Shown in pieces: positions 1-6,940 of a stretch of 18,278 nucleotides of DNA; the first letter of the stretch is position 1; each line of letters opens with the position of its first letter. Source of the DNA: an uncultured Blautia sp. (GTDB lineage: Bacteria; Bacillota; Clostridia; Lachnospirales; Lachnospiraceae); the NCBI GenBank assembly GCA_934426285.1, contig CAKRYE010000039.1, positions 1 through 18,278 of the forward strand, given 5' to 3'. Below the pieces are notes generated by a model. That model was not told the DNA's origin, did no database searches, and saw nothing but the letters and a program-made list of their open reading frames with translations. A program made the position numbers and the translations under genes.

Positions 1-1107
1 GAGGAAAAACAGTCCATGGAATTTATAAATCTTATGGAACGCTATCTGGTGGAACTGGAAGACCGGCTGATGAATTTCAGGGATGTGGAATACAATGGAT
101 TTGTGAAGACAGAGTCGGAGATCATTGAGCTGTTTTATTTCAAATTCCAGGATTTTCCGCTGCTTTCCAGAATGGAAGCAGTGGCAGATTACTTTATTGA
201 TGAGGTGGAGACCTTGCGAGATCGTGATCTGGCAGATGATGAGAGAGAACTGGTTCGTGAGAAATTCATGAAATTATATGCTACCAGGGATCTCTATGTG
301 ATCTACAGTCAGTTCCTGAAGGAGAATGGGTATAAAGGCCTTCCGAAAGCTTCCTATGAAAAAAGAAAGCTGAAATACGAGGATGTTTATCCTGTGCTGT
401 ATCTGAAATACCGTCTGTTCAGCCAGCAGGGAAGAAGCAATATCAAGCATCTGGTGGTAGATGAGATGCAGGATTATTCCAGGCTTCAGTATGAGATCCT
501 TCAGAGGATTTTTTCCTGCCGCATGACCATTCTGGGTGACAGGGCTCAGACTATGGACGATAAGCAGCAGGATGTACTGACCTTTCTTCCTAAGATATTT
601 GGAAGGGATATCCGCAGGATTGTAATGAATAAAAGCTATCGGAATACTGTGGAGATTGCCTCCTATGCCAACAGCATGGCAGGAATTACAGATATGGAGC
701 TTTTTCAGAGACATGGAATGCCTGTTGAGGAAAAAACATTTTCAAATGTGGAAAAGACAGCAGAATATATAGCAGCTATGTTGAAAATCGGGGAAGACCA
801 ATATGAAACAGCAGCTGTTATCCTCCGGACAGAGAAAGAAGCAGAGCAAATGTGGATGATCTTAAAGGAGGTTCTGGCAGAAAAGGATTTTGATGTGGAA
901 AATAAGCTGTCCTATCTGGATAGAAACAGCAGCACTTTCCGCAAAGGTCTGACGGTTACCACTTTCTATCTGGCCAAAGGTCTGGAATTTGATCAGGTAT
1001 TTTCTGTTTTTCCACAGAGGGATCAGACGCCTTTGGTACAGCAGGCAAGGTATATTGCCGCAACCAGGGCACTCCATGAGCTTCATGTGTATGAGCTTGG
1101 AGACTGA
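1..1107 (+). CDS. helD: HelD-like superfamily 1 (UvrD-type) helicase, C-terminal part, 5' truncated
   Basis: The frame is open from base 1 and no Walker A motif is present, so this is the C-terminal half (about 368 residues) of a longer gene. A Met at 16 is therefore unlikely to be the true start. Visible SF1 motifs in order are: motif II VVDEMQDYS (Walker B, DEMQDY at 460-477), motif III ILGDRAQT (about 530-550), motif IV with NKSYRNT (about 628-648), motif V LAKGLEFDQV (about 970-1000) and motif VI YIAATRAL (arginine finger, about 1051-1075). The DEMQDYS form of Walker B fits the HelD group, which in Bacillus binds stalled RNA polymerase and recycles it using ATP; full-length members are about 700-780 residues. 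The RNAP-binding N-terminal arm lies outside the window, so another UvrD/Rep-like helicase cannot be fully excluded. No clear terminator follows. Confidence 0.8.
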   Translation, partial: EEKQSMEFINLMERYLVELEDRLMNFRDVEYNGFVKTESEIIELFYFKFQDFPLLSRMEAVADYFIDEVETLRDRDLADDERELVREKFMKLYATRDLYVIYSQFLKENGYKGLPKASYEKRKLKYEDVYPVLYLKYRLFSQQGRSNIKHLVVDEMQDYSRLQYEILQRIFSCRMTILGDRAQTMDDKQQDVLTFLPKIFGRDIRRIVMNKSYRNTVEIASYANSMAGITDMELFQRHGMPVEEKTFSNVEKTAEYIAAMLKIGEDQYETAAVILRTEKEAEQMWMILKEVLAEKDFDVENKLSYLDRNSSTFRKGLTVTTFYLAKGLEFDQVFSVFPQRDQTPLVQQARYIAATRALHELHVYELGD

Positions 1108-1197
1108 GCGAATCAGTGCCTGCCGGGAATCCGGATTTTACAGATGGGCTTTCTGTAACTGATATATTAAAAATAATTGTAGGTTTCTCAAAATTCC

Positions 1198-1265
1198 ATT
1201 GCCGCAGGCAATTTGACAGGGAAATAACATTGACATTGATGTAATGAAATTGTAAACTATACAAT
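1198..1265 (+). promoter_or_regulatory. Probable promoter of the lipoprotein gene, with a small palindrome at its upstream edge
   Basis: TTGACA lies at 1230-1235 with TAAACT 17 bases downstream (1253-1258). An alternative reading is TTGATG (1236-1241) with TACAAT at 1260-1265 (18-base spacer). A second TTGACA is at 1213-1218. Just upstream is a perfect short palindrome, ATTGCC-GCA-GGCAAT (1198-1212), which could be an operator half-site pair or a weak terminator for the helicase gene. The exact -10 box cannot be decided by eye. Confidence 0.45.
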
Positions 1266-1309
1266 ATAACAGCAGAAAAGAATGATGAATCTATTCCAAG
1301 GAGGATATT

Positions 1310-2416
1310 ATGAGAAATAAAAAAGTACTGATGCTTTTAGCGATAACAGTTGTATTATCCGGCTCTTTGACTGCCTGCAGCTTTGGCGGCGGGGATAATG
1401 ACGATGATACCAGTGTAGTGCAGGTAACTCCTACACCGGAACCGACCAAGGCACCAAAAGCGACTGCTACACCGGTACCGGCTGACAAGCAGGATACGAC
1501 TTATACATCCAAGAACAAGGCTGTATCCATTAAGCTTCCGGATGCTACCTGGGCAAATAAATCAGATTCTGATGATATGGTAAGCTTTGAATCACCGGAT
1601 CAGGGTAAACTTCTGGTTCTGCACGGTTCCGGAGATGAGGCTATGTCCGTAGCCATTATTCCAAGTTCTCAGGATACTGCATCTGCCCTGGTAAAGGCTG
1701 ACAATCTGGTTGAGGGTACAGACTTTGAGATCCAGGATTATAAGTCAGAGGAAGTAAGCGGAGTAAATGTATACAGCTATACAGTTCATTATCTGAATGA
1801 CAAGAGCGAATATGCATATGTGGTAAATAAATATTTTACAGATAATACTACAGAGTTTTACAGTGTAGCAGGATCTGTCAAGAAAGAGGATTCCCTGGCA
1901 AAGATCAAGGCTTCTGTAGATTCCTTTAAGATTGCCGGAGAATCAGGCCTGAAAGCAGCTACACCTGAGACCGGAAGCAGTGCTGCAGGTACAGAGAGCA
2001 CAGGAGCAGCGGATGGAACAGCAGCTGGCGGTACAACATCAGATGGAACAACAGCAGAGGGAACATCTGCAGATGGAACTGCTTCTGATGCATCTTCTTC
2101 TGACGGAAGTTCCTATGACGGAAGCTCCTATGATAGCAGCAGCTATGGTGATGACGGATCTTCAAACGGATATTATGCAGATGGTACTCCGGTAGGAACA
2201 GATGATCCGGATTATGATACCAACCAGACCAGAACTATTTACAGAAATTCTGACGGTTATCCTCTGGTTATTTATCCGAATGGTGACGGCAGCTGGTGTG
2301 ATGATGATGGCAATACCTATACATTCAGCACAGATGAGGATGTATATGATGAGAATGGCGGAGATTACTATTATGGCGGAGAGCCGGCATATGTAAGATA
2401 CATGCCAAAGAATTAA
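1310..2416 (+). CDS. Secreted lipoprotein with Ser/Gly/Asp-rich linker, function unknown
   Basis: The start is set by AAGGAGG at 1298-1304, five bases before the ATG. The 368-residue product begins with a lipoprotein signal peptide: a basic N-terminus (MRNKK), a hydrophobic core, and the lipobox LTAC with C23 as the predicted lipidated cysteine, so the mature protein should be anchored on the outer face of the membrane. A Pro/Thr-rich spacer (about 38-60) leads to a folded-looking region (about 65-208, starting YTSKNKAVSIKLPDATW). In size and alternation this region resembles PsbP/DcrB-like lipoprotein domains, but I do not firmly recognise it. A low-complexity Thr/Ser/Gly/Asp linker (about 222-300) follows, then a short Tyr/Gly/Asp-rich tail (about 306-368) with repeated hydrophobic-NGDG-type turns and one cysteine (C330). 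It has its own promoter and a hairpin behind it, so it is probably monocistronic. No enzymatic motif is visible. Confidence 0.85.
   Translation: MRNKKVLMLLAITVVLSGSLTACSFGGGDNDDDTSVVQVTPTPEPTKAPKATATPVPADKQDTTYTSKNKAVSIKLPDATWANKSDSDDMVSFESPDQGKLLVLHGSGDEAMSVAIIPSSQDTASALVKADNLVEGTDFEIQDYKSEEVSGVNVYSYTVHYLNDKSEYAYVVNKYFTDNTTEFYSVAGSVKKEDSLAKIKASVDSFKIAGESGLKAATPETGSSAAGTESTGAADGTAAGGTTSDGTTAEGTSADGTASDASSSDGSSYDGSSYDSSSYGDDGSSNGYYADGTPVGTDDPDYDTNQTRTIYRNSDGYPLVIYPNGDGSWCDDDGNTYTFSTDEDVYDENGGDYYYGGEPAYVRYMPKN
1973..2209 (+). repeat. Low-complexity coding repeat (ADGT / YDGSS units) in the lipoprotein
   Basis: This stretch encodes imperfect tandem units: first Thr/Gly-rich with recurring DGT and EGT (residues about 228-258), then Ser-rich with recurring YDGSS, YDSSS and YGDDGSS (about 262-285). 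The DNA shows short direct repeats of the type GACGGAAGTTCCTATGACGG around 2101-2140. The stretch is probably a flexible extracellular spacer and could vary in length between strains through slippage. Confidence 0.7.
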
Positions 2417-2436
2417 GTGACAGAATGACAGGAAGA

Positions 2437-2470
2437 ACAGGGCGGCTGCTGTAAAAGGCAGCCGTCCTGT
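2437..2470 (+). terminator. Hairpin terminator-like structure after the lipoprotein gene
   Basis: The arms ACAGGGCGGCTGC (2437-2449) and GCAGCCGTCCTGT (2458-2470) pair over 13 bp with a single G·T wobble, around an 8-base loop. The stem is strong and lies 20 bases after the stop codon. The following sequence TGCGTTAATCTT is only moderately T-rich, so intrinsic termination may be partial. Confidence 0.65.
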
Positions 2471-2497
2471 TGCGTTAATCTTGAAAGTAACCTCTTA

Positions 2498-2527
2498 TTT
2501 ACATACTGACGGATATTATGTTACAAT
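2498..2527 (+). promoter_or_regulatory. Predicted promoter for the methyltransferase–hslO–nadE group
   Basis: TTTACA (2498-2503) and TACAAT (2522-2527) are separated by 18 bases, each one mismatch from the sigma-A consensus. This would give a 5' leader of about 80 bases before the ATG at 2615. A 7-bp long-range pairing is possible in that leader (CTGGTGT 2545-2551 with ACACCGG 2589-2595). I do not recognise a known riboswitch. Confidence 0.45.
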
Positions 2528-2614
2528 AGCAGAGAAATTGGAAGCTGGTGTGCCCATAAGTGGATGGTTAGGAAATCTGCCTGTCAGTACACCGGGGATT
2601 ATGAGGGATAATAA

Positions 2615-3424
2615 ATGGAAGCATATGGAAGATTTGCCGGTGTTTACGATGTTTTCATGGACAATGTAAATTATGGCGAATGGACAGACTATATTATAGA
2701 AGCACTGGTTCAGGACGGAATAAAAGATGGCCTGGTGCTGGAGCTGGGATGTGGAACCGGTACTGTGACGGAGATGCTTGCAGATGCCGGATATGACATG
2801 ATCGGAATTGATAATTCTGAGGAGATGCTTGCAGAAGCAATGGAAAAGCGGGCAGAGTCAGGACATGATATTTTGTACTTACTTCAGGATATGCAGGATT
2901 TCGAATTGTACGGTACAGTCAGAGCTGTGGTCAGTGTGTGTGACAGTATGAACTATGTCACAGAGCCAGAGGATCTGGAGTATGTGTTTGCACTGGTAAA
3001 TAATTATCTGGATCCGGGCGGACTTTTTATTTTTGATATGAATACGATCCATAAATACCGTGATGTGATCGGGGATAGGACGATTGCAGAGGACAGAGAA
3101 GACGGAAGCTTTATCTGGGAGAACAGCTATGACAGTGAAAATGCTCTGAATGTTTATGAGCTGGCACTTTTCCTCCCACGGGAAGATGGATTGTATGAGA
3201 AGTGCGAAGAGGAGCATGTACAGAAAGCATATTCCATAGAAGAGGTAAAGGCCATGATCGCGAAAGCAGGGATGGAGCTTGTGGCAGTTTATGATGCATA
3301 TACCCAGACTCCTGGTGATGAGAATTGTGAGCGGCTGACTTTTATTGCCAGAGAACATGGAAAGAGTGCAGAAAATGACTATCATGGAAATATTCCGGAA
3401 CGTGCCCGTCATACAGAAGAATAA
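2615..3424 (+). CDS. Class I SAM-dependent methyltransferase (Methyltransf_25-like), substrate unknown
   Basis: The 269-residue product opens with MEAYGRFAGVYDVFMD, a typical start for this group of Firmicute methyltransferases, which supports the ATG at 2615 (GAGGGA at 2603-2608 as RBS). Motif I is VLELGCGTGTVTEML (residues 41-55), the glycine-rich loop that holds S-adenosylmethionine. GIDNSEEML (64-72) supplies the acidic residue (D66) that binds the ribose. LLQDMQDF gives the usual acidic residues near the adenine pocket, and a PGGLFIFDMN strand follows. The Rossmann core fills about residues 35-150, with a variable C-terminal part that probably sets substrate choice. The acceptor cannot be told from sequence. 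It lies 68 bases before hslO with no terminator between, so the two are probably co-transcribed. Confidence 0.85.
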   Translation: MEAYGRFAGVYDVFMDNVNYGEWTDYIIEALVQDGIKDGLVLELGCGTGTVTEMLADAGYDMIGIDNSEEMLAEAMEKRAESGHDILYLLQDMQDFELYGTVRAVVSVCDSMNYVTEPEDLEYVFALVNNYLDPGGLFIFDMNTIHKYRDVIGDRTIAEDREDGSFIWENSYDSENALNVYELALFLPREDGLYEKCEEEHVQKAYSIEEVKAMIAKAGMELVAVYDAYTQTPGDENCERLTFIAREHGKSAENDYHGNIPERARHTEE

Positions 3425-3492
3425 ATTCTGCAGGAAATAAAATAGAAAGTAACAAACATAAAATATAGTAATCGAATGGGAGCAACAAATAA

Positions 3493-4371
3493 ATGAAGGA
3501 TTATATTATAAGAGCAATTGCAGCAAATGATCAGATTCGTGCATTTGCAGCAGTAACTACAGAGACAGTAGAGACAGCGAGACAGGATCACAATACAAGT
3601 CCGGTTGCTACAGCGGCACTGGGACGTCTGCTTACAGCGGGAGCTATGATGGGAGTGATGATGAAAGGGGATAAGGATATCCTGACTCTCCAGATCAAAG
3701 CCGGCGGACCGTTGGAGGGAATTACAGTAACTGCAGATTCTCGCGGAAGAGTGAAGGGATATGTAGGAAATCCGGATGTATGTATTCCTGCAAACAGTAA
3801 GGGAAAACTAGATGTGGCAGGAGCTGTAGGCGTTGGGTTTATGAATGTTATCAAGGATATGGGACTGAAAGAACCATATGTGGGACAGGTTGTACTTCAG
3901 ACCAGTGAGATCGCAGAGGATCTGACCTATTATTTTGCTACAAGTGAGCAGGTTCCGTCCGCAGTAGGTCTGGGTGTGCTGATGAATAAGGATAATACAG
4001 TTCGCCAGGCAGGTGGATTTATCGTTCAGCTAATGCCCTTTGCAGAGGAAAGCACAATCTCCAGGCTGGAAGAGAATATAAAGAAAATTAATTCTGTTAC
4101 AGATCTGCTGGAAGAGGGGCATACTCCGGAAAGCCTGCTGGAAAAGGTACTGGATGGTTTTGATGTGGAGATCAATGAGAAGGTTCCAACAGAGTTTTAC
4201 TGTAACTGCAGCAGGGAGAGAGTAGAGAGAGCACTGATCAGTATCGGCCGTAAGGAATTAAATGAGATGATACAGGAAGGAAAGCCCATTGAAATGAACT
4301 GTCATTTCTGCAATAAAAACTACGAATTTTCAGTGGAAGAGCTGAAAGAAATCCTGCGTAAATGTAAATAA
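3493..4371 (+). CDS. hslO: Redox-regulated molecular chaperone Hsp33
   Basis: At 292 residues this matches the usual Hsp33 length. The diagnostic C-terminal zinc/redox switch is complete: C237-N-C239, then 30 residues, then C270-H-F-C273. In the family these four cysteines bind Zn(II) when reduced and form two disulfides on oxidative stress, which unfolds the linker and activates ATP-independent holdase activity in the cytoplasm. The N-terminal domain (about 1-180) shows typical stretches such as ATAALGRLLTAGAMMG, GGPLEGITVTADSRGRVKGY and PYVGQVVLQTSEIAEDLTYY. An RBS of GGGAG type lies at 3478-3482, about ten bases before the ATG. The gene sits between a methyltransferase gene and nadE on the same strand with short gaps, consistent with one transcript. 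No missing residues were seen. Confidence 0.96.
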   Translation: MKDYIIRAIAANDQIRAFAAVTTETVETARQDHNTSPVATAALGRLLTAGAMMGVMMKGDKDILTLQIKAGGPLEGITVTADSRGRVKGYVGNPDVCIPANSKGKLDVAGAVGVGFMNVIKDMGLKEPYVGQVVLQTSEIAEDLTYYFATSEQVPSAVGLGVLMNKDNTVRQAGGFIVQLMPFAEESTISRLEENIKKINSVTDLLEEGHTPESLLEKVLDGFDVEINEKVPTEFYCNCSRERVERALISIGRKELNEMIQEGKPIEMNCHFCNKNYEFSVEELKEILRKCK

Positions 4372-4426
4372 TTGTTTTGCAGAAGTAAGAGATACGGAAG
4401 GGAAAGAGTCAGAAAAGAGGTAGAAA

Positions 4427-6361
4427 ATGAGACACGGTTATATTAAAACAGCGGCAGCAACACCGTATATCACAGTAGCAGACTGCAGGGCAAACGGAGA
4501 AGAGATTATCCGTCTGATCCGCGAAATGGAAAAGGAGCATACCAAGGTTATGGTCTTTCCGGAGCTTTGTATCACAGGGTATACCTGCCAGGATCTGTTT
4601 TTACAGCGACGCCTTCTGGACAGTGCATGGGAAACTCTGATGAGAATTGCAGCTGAGACTGCAGATGTGGATGCACTGATCTTCCTGGGAGTACCGGTGA
4701 GAAATAAAGGAAAGCTTTATAATGTGGCAGCTGTGCTTAACAGAGGGGAAATCCTGGGATTGGTACCCAAGTCATATCTGCCGAATTATGGAGAGTTTTA
4801 TGAGCAGAGACATTTCGTATCAGGGTTGGGATGTCTGGAGTTTATGAGTATTAACGGGAAAAAAATTCCATTTGGAACAAATCTTCTGTTTGTGTGTGAA
4901 GAATTGCAGGAGCTTATTGTGGCAGCAGAAATCTGTGAAGATCTCTGGGTTAATATGCCGCCAAGCGTGATCCATGCCCAGGCCGGTGCAAATCTGATCG
5001 TGAATTTATCTGCAAGTAATGAGATGGTTGGCAAGGACAGCTATCGCAGGAGCCTGGTATCAGGACAGTCAGCCAGACTGGTGTGCGGCTATGTGTATGC
5101 CAATGCCGGTGAAGGGGAATCCACGCAGGATCTGGTATTCGGCGGCCAGAATATGATCGCAGAGAATGGCTCGATCCTGGCAGAGGGAAAGCGGTTTAAA
5201 AACGGAATTGTATACAGCGAGATTGATGTTCAGAGACTGAATGACGAGAGAAAAAGACTAACCACCTGGCAGTCCTGTGAGGACAGTGATCATCTGAGGA
5301 TTACTTTTCATCTCAAGATGGAGGAGACAAAGCTTACCAGACAGTATTCCAGATATCCTTTTGTGCCTTCCCAAAAGTCAGAGAGGGATCTGCGATGTGA
5401 TGAAATCCTGAATATCCAGGCCATGGGATTGAAGAAACGCCTGGATCATATTCATTGCCATAAAGCAACTGTGGGACTTTCCGGAGGCCTGGATTCCACA
5501 CTGGCCCTTCTGGTAATTGCCAGAGCCTTTGATCTGTCCGGCGCAGACAGAAAAGATATTCATTGTATTACCATGCCATGTTTTGGTACGACTGACAGAA
5601 CTTATCAAAATGCCTGCAAATTAAGTGAATGCCTTGGCGCAACCTTAAGTGAGATTAATATTAAAGAGGCTGTAAATATACATTTCAGAGATATTTCTCA
5701 TGATCCCTCTGTCCATGATGTTGCTTATGAAAACAGTCAGGCCAGGGAACGTACACAGATCCTTATGGACAGCGCTAATCAGGATGGCTCACTTCTGGTA
5801 GGAACCGGCGATCTGTCAGAGCTGGCCCTGGGATGGGCTACTTACAATGGGGATCATATGTCCATGTATGGAGTGAATGCTTCTGTGCCAAAGACCCTGG
5901 TACGCCATCTGGTACATTATTATGCAGATACCTGTGGAGATCAGAAGCTGACAGAGGTTCTGATGGACATTCTGGATACACCCGTAAGTCCGGAGCTCCT
6001 GCCTCCAAAGGATGGAGAAATTGCCCAGAAGACAGAGGATCTGGTAGGTCCTTATGAGCTTCATGATTTTTATCTGTATTATATGCTGCGTGCCGGATTT
6101 GATCCGGAGAAAATATACAGACTGGCCTGCAGGACCTTTGAGGGTGTTTACAGCAAAGAGACCATTTATAAATGGCTTCGCACCTTCTGCTGGCGTTTCT
6201 TTGCCCAGCAGTTTAAGCGTTCCTGTCTGCCGGATGGTCCAAAAGTGGGAAGTGTGGCGGTTTCTCCAAGAGGAGATCTGAGAATGTCCAGTGATTCCAG
6301 CGCAGCCATGTGGATGGAGCAGCTTGACAGGATGAAAGAAGAACTAAAGCTTGAGATTTAA
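4427..6361 (+). CDS. nadE: Glutamine-dependent NAD(+) synthetase
   Basis: This 644-residue two-domain enzyme makes NAD from nicotinate adenine dinucleotide, ATP and glutamine in the cytoplasm. The N-terminal nitrilase-type glutaminase domain (about 1-270) has a Glu-Lys-Cys triad at E46 (in FPELCITGY), K115 (VPKSYLPNY) and C170 (AEICEDLW). The 69- and 55-residue spacings match those I recall for mycobacterial NadE. The C-terminal synthetase domain (about 320-640) carries the PP-loop SGGLDS (S352-S357), which binds ATP pyrophosphate, followed by GTGDLSELALGW and SVPKTLVRHL. Having both domains means it can use glutamine as nitrogen donor through an ammonia tunnel. AAGAGG at 4415-4420 is the RBS. 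The gene follows hslO by 55 bases without a terminator and ends 21 bases before a strong hairpin terminator. Confidence 0.97.
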   Translation: MRHGYIKTAAATPYITVADCRANGEEIIRLIREMEKEHTKVMVFPELCITGYTCQDLFLQRRLLDSAWETLMRIAAETADVDALIFLGVPVRNKGKLYNVAAVLNRGEILGLVPKSYLPNYGEFYEQRHFVSGLGCLEFMSINGKKIPFGTNLLFVCEELQELIVAAEICEDLWVNMPPSVIHAQAGANLIVNLSASNEMVGKDSYRRSLVSGQSARLVCGYVYANAGEGESTQDLVFGGQNMIAENGSILAEGKRFKNGIVYSEIDVQRLNDERKRLTTWQSCEDSDHLRITFHLKMEETKLTRQYSRYPFVPSQKSERDLRCDEILNIQAMGLKKRLDHIHCHKATVGLSGGLDSTLALLVIARAFDLSGADRKDIHCITMPCFGTTDRTYQNACKLSECLGATLSEINIKEAVNIHFRDISHDPSVHDVAYENSQARERTQILMDSANQDGSLLVGTGDLSELALGWATYNGDHMSMYGVNASVPKTLVRHLVHYYADTCGDQKLTEVLMDILDTPVSPELLPPKDGEIAQKTEDLVGPYELHDFYLYYMLRAGFDPEKIYRLACRTFEGVYSKETIYKWLRTFCWRFFAQQFKRSCLPDGPKVGSVAVSPRGDLRMSSDSSAAMWMEQLDRMKEELKLEI

Positions 6362-6382
6362 CCCTATGGGAATGAGAAGAGC

Positions 6383-6420
6383 AAAAGCGGAGAACAGGTC
6401 AGTTGTTCTCCGCTTTTTTT
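6383..6420. terminator. Strong bidirectional intrinsic terminator between nadE and the convergent membrane-protein gene
   Basis: A perfect 14-bp stem, AAAAGCGGAGAACA (6383-6396) with TGTTCTCCGCTTTT (6404-6417), surrounds a 7-base loop and runs into seven Ts on the plus strand (6414-6420). The A-run on the left arm gives TTTT on the minus strand, so it can also terminate the leftward gene. That gene's stop codon (6399-6401) lies inside the loop. Confidence 0.92.
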
Positions 6421-6836
6421 AAAGCGTCTTCAATGGCATTCAGAAGTACCAGGGAGGTATATTTCTGATCCTGAGGGTATTTCAGGTTTTCCAGTGATTG
6501 TGAGGAATAAATCTGACTGGAAAGAGATTCCAGAGCCGGCTCCATGAGAGGAAACATGGCGGAAGTGCTTTCGCTTAAGTTTACCAGACGGATATTGCGG
6601 ATTTTTTCTGCATCTACGGATACTTCCAGGTCAAAGGTGTTGCTGTTTAATTCAATGGAGGAAGTATAAATTCCCGGTTTATACCGGTCGGGAGAAGTAC
6701 CGGCAGAGTGCTGCCTCTGTACAGGACCGAACATAAAGAAAAGTACAATTCCCAGTATAACTGCAAGAAGGAGAAAGATGCCGGTGTATATAACTTCCTT
6801 CATATGTAGGACTATGATTTTGGTTTTTGCACTCAT
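6399..6836 (-). CDS. Small one-pass membrane protein with divergent FMN-binding-like domain
   Basis: The minus-strand start is supported by AGGAGG (complement of 6845-6850), eight bases before the ATG. The 145-residue product has a short polar N-terminus, one transmembrane helix (about 15-37, hydrophobic from VIYTGIFLLL to VLFFMFG), then an extracytoplasmic domain (about 50-143). The domain's order of elements, YKPGIYTSSIELN, a basic/valine strand VSVDAEKIRNIRLV, then QKYTSLVLLNAIEDALKKA, resembles the FMN_bind family (RnfG/NqrC-like). There, a final SGAT-type motif flavinylated on Thr precedes a helix of the AVxxAL type. Here the SGAT motif is replaced by DQKYTS, so covalent flavin attachment is doubtful. 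It is divergent from addB (104-base gap) and convergent with nadE. The domain assignment is inference; the membrane anchor and gene reality are well supported. Confidence 0.8.
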   Translation of the reverse strand: MSAKTKIIVLHMKEVIYTGIFLLLAVILGIVLFFMFGPVQRQHSAGTSPDRYKPGIYTSSIELNSNTFDLEVSVDAEKIRNIRLVNLSESTSAMFPLMEPALESLSSQIYSSQSLENLKYPQDQKYTSLVLLNAIEDALKKAENN

Positions 6837-6869
6837 GGTACACGCCTCCTGGATGGTTTTGTATATTCT

Positions 6870-6899
6870 ATTACAGAAGTGCTTAAATTATGATATACT
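6870..6899 (+). promoter_or_regulatory. Extended -10 promoter of addBA
   Basis: TGATATACT (6891-6899) is an extended -10 box (TG-n-TATACT). A weak -35, ATTACA (6870-6875), lies 18 bases upstream of TATACT, or TTACAG at 17. The transcript would start about 35 bases before the addB ATG. The same gap must hold the promoter of the leftward gene; TATACA on the minus strand near 6860-6865 is a weak candidate. Confidence 0.6.
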
Positions 6900-6940
6900 G
6901 GAAGAATGAATGTTGAGTAACTGACAGTAAGGAGAGAAGA

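Noticed and set aside
16..1107. Full-length helicase starting at the ATG at 16
   Set aside because: GAGG lies upstream, but the frame is open to base 1 and the protein would lack its Walker A and N-terminal domain; truncation by the window is the simpler reading.
1138..1158. Inverted repeat TTACAG/CTGTAA after the helicase gene
   Set aside because: A 6-bp AT-rich stem with a 9-base loop and no T-run is too weak to call a terminator.
2481..2669. Short rightward open frame overlapping the methyltransferase start
   Set aside because: It needs a TTG start without a ribosome binding site, covers the predicted promoter, and overlaps the methyltransferase gene in another frame.
2879..3412. 177-codon leftward frame opposite the methyltransferase gene
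   Set aside because: It is fully antisense to a gene with clear SAM-binding motifs, and the composition is unlike a real protein.
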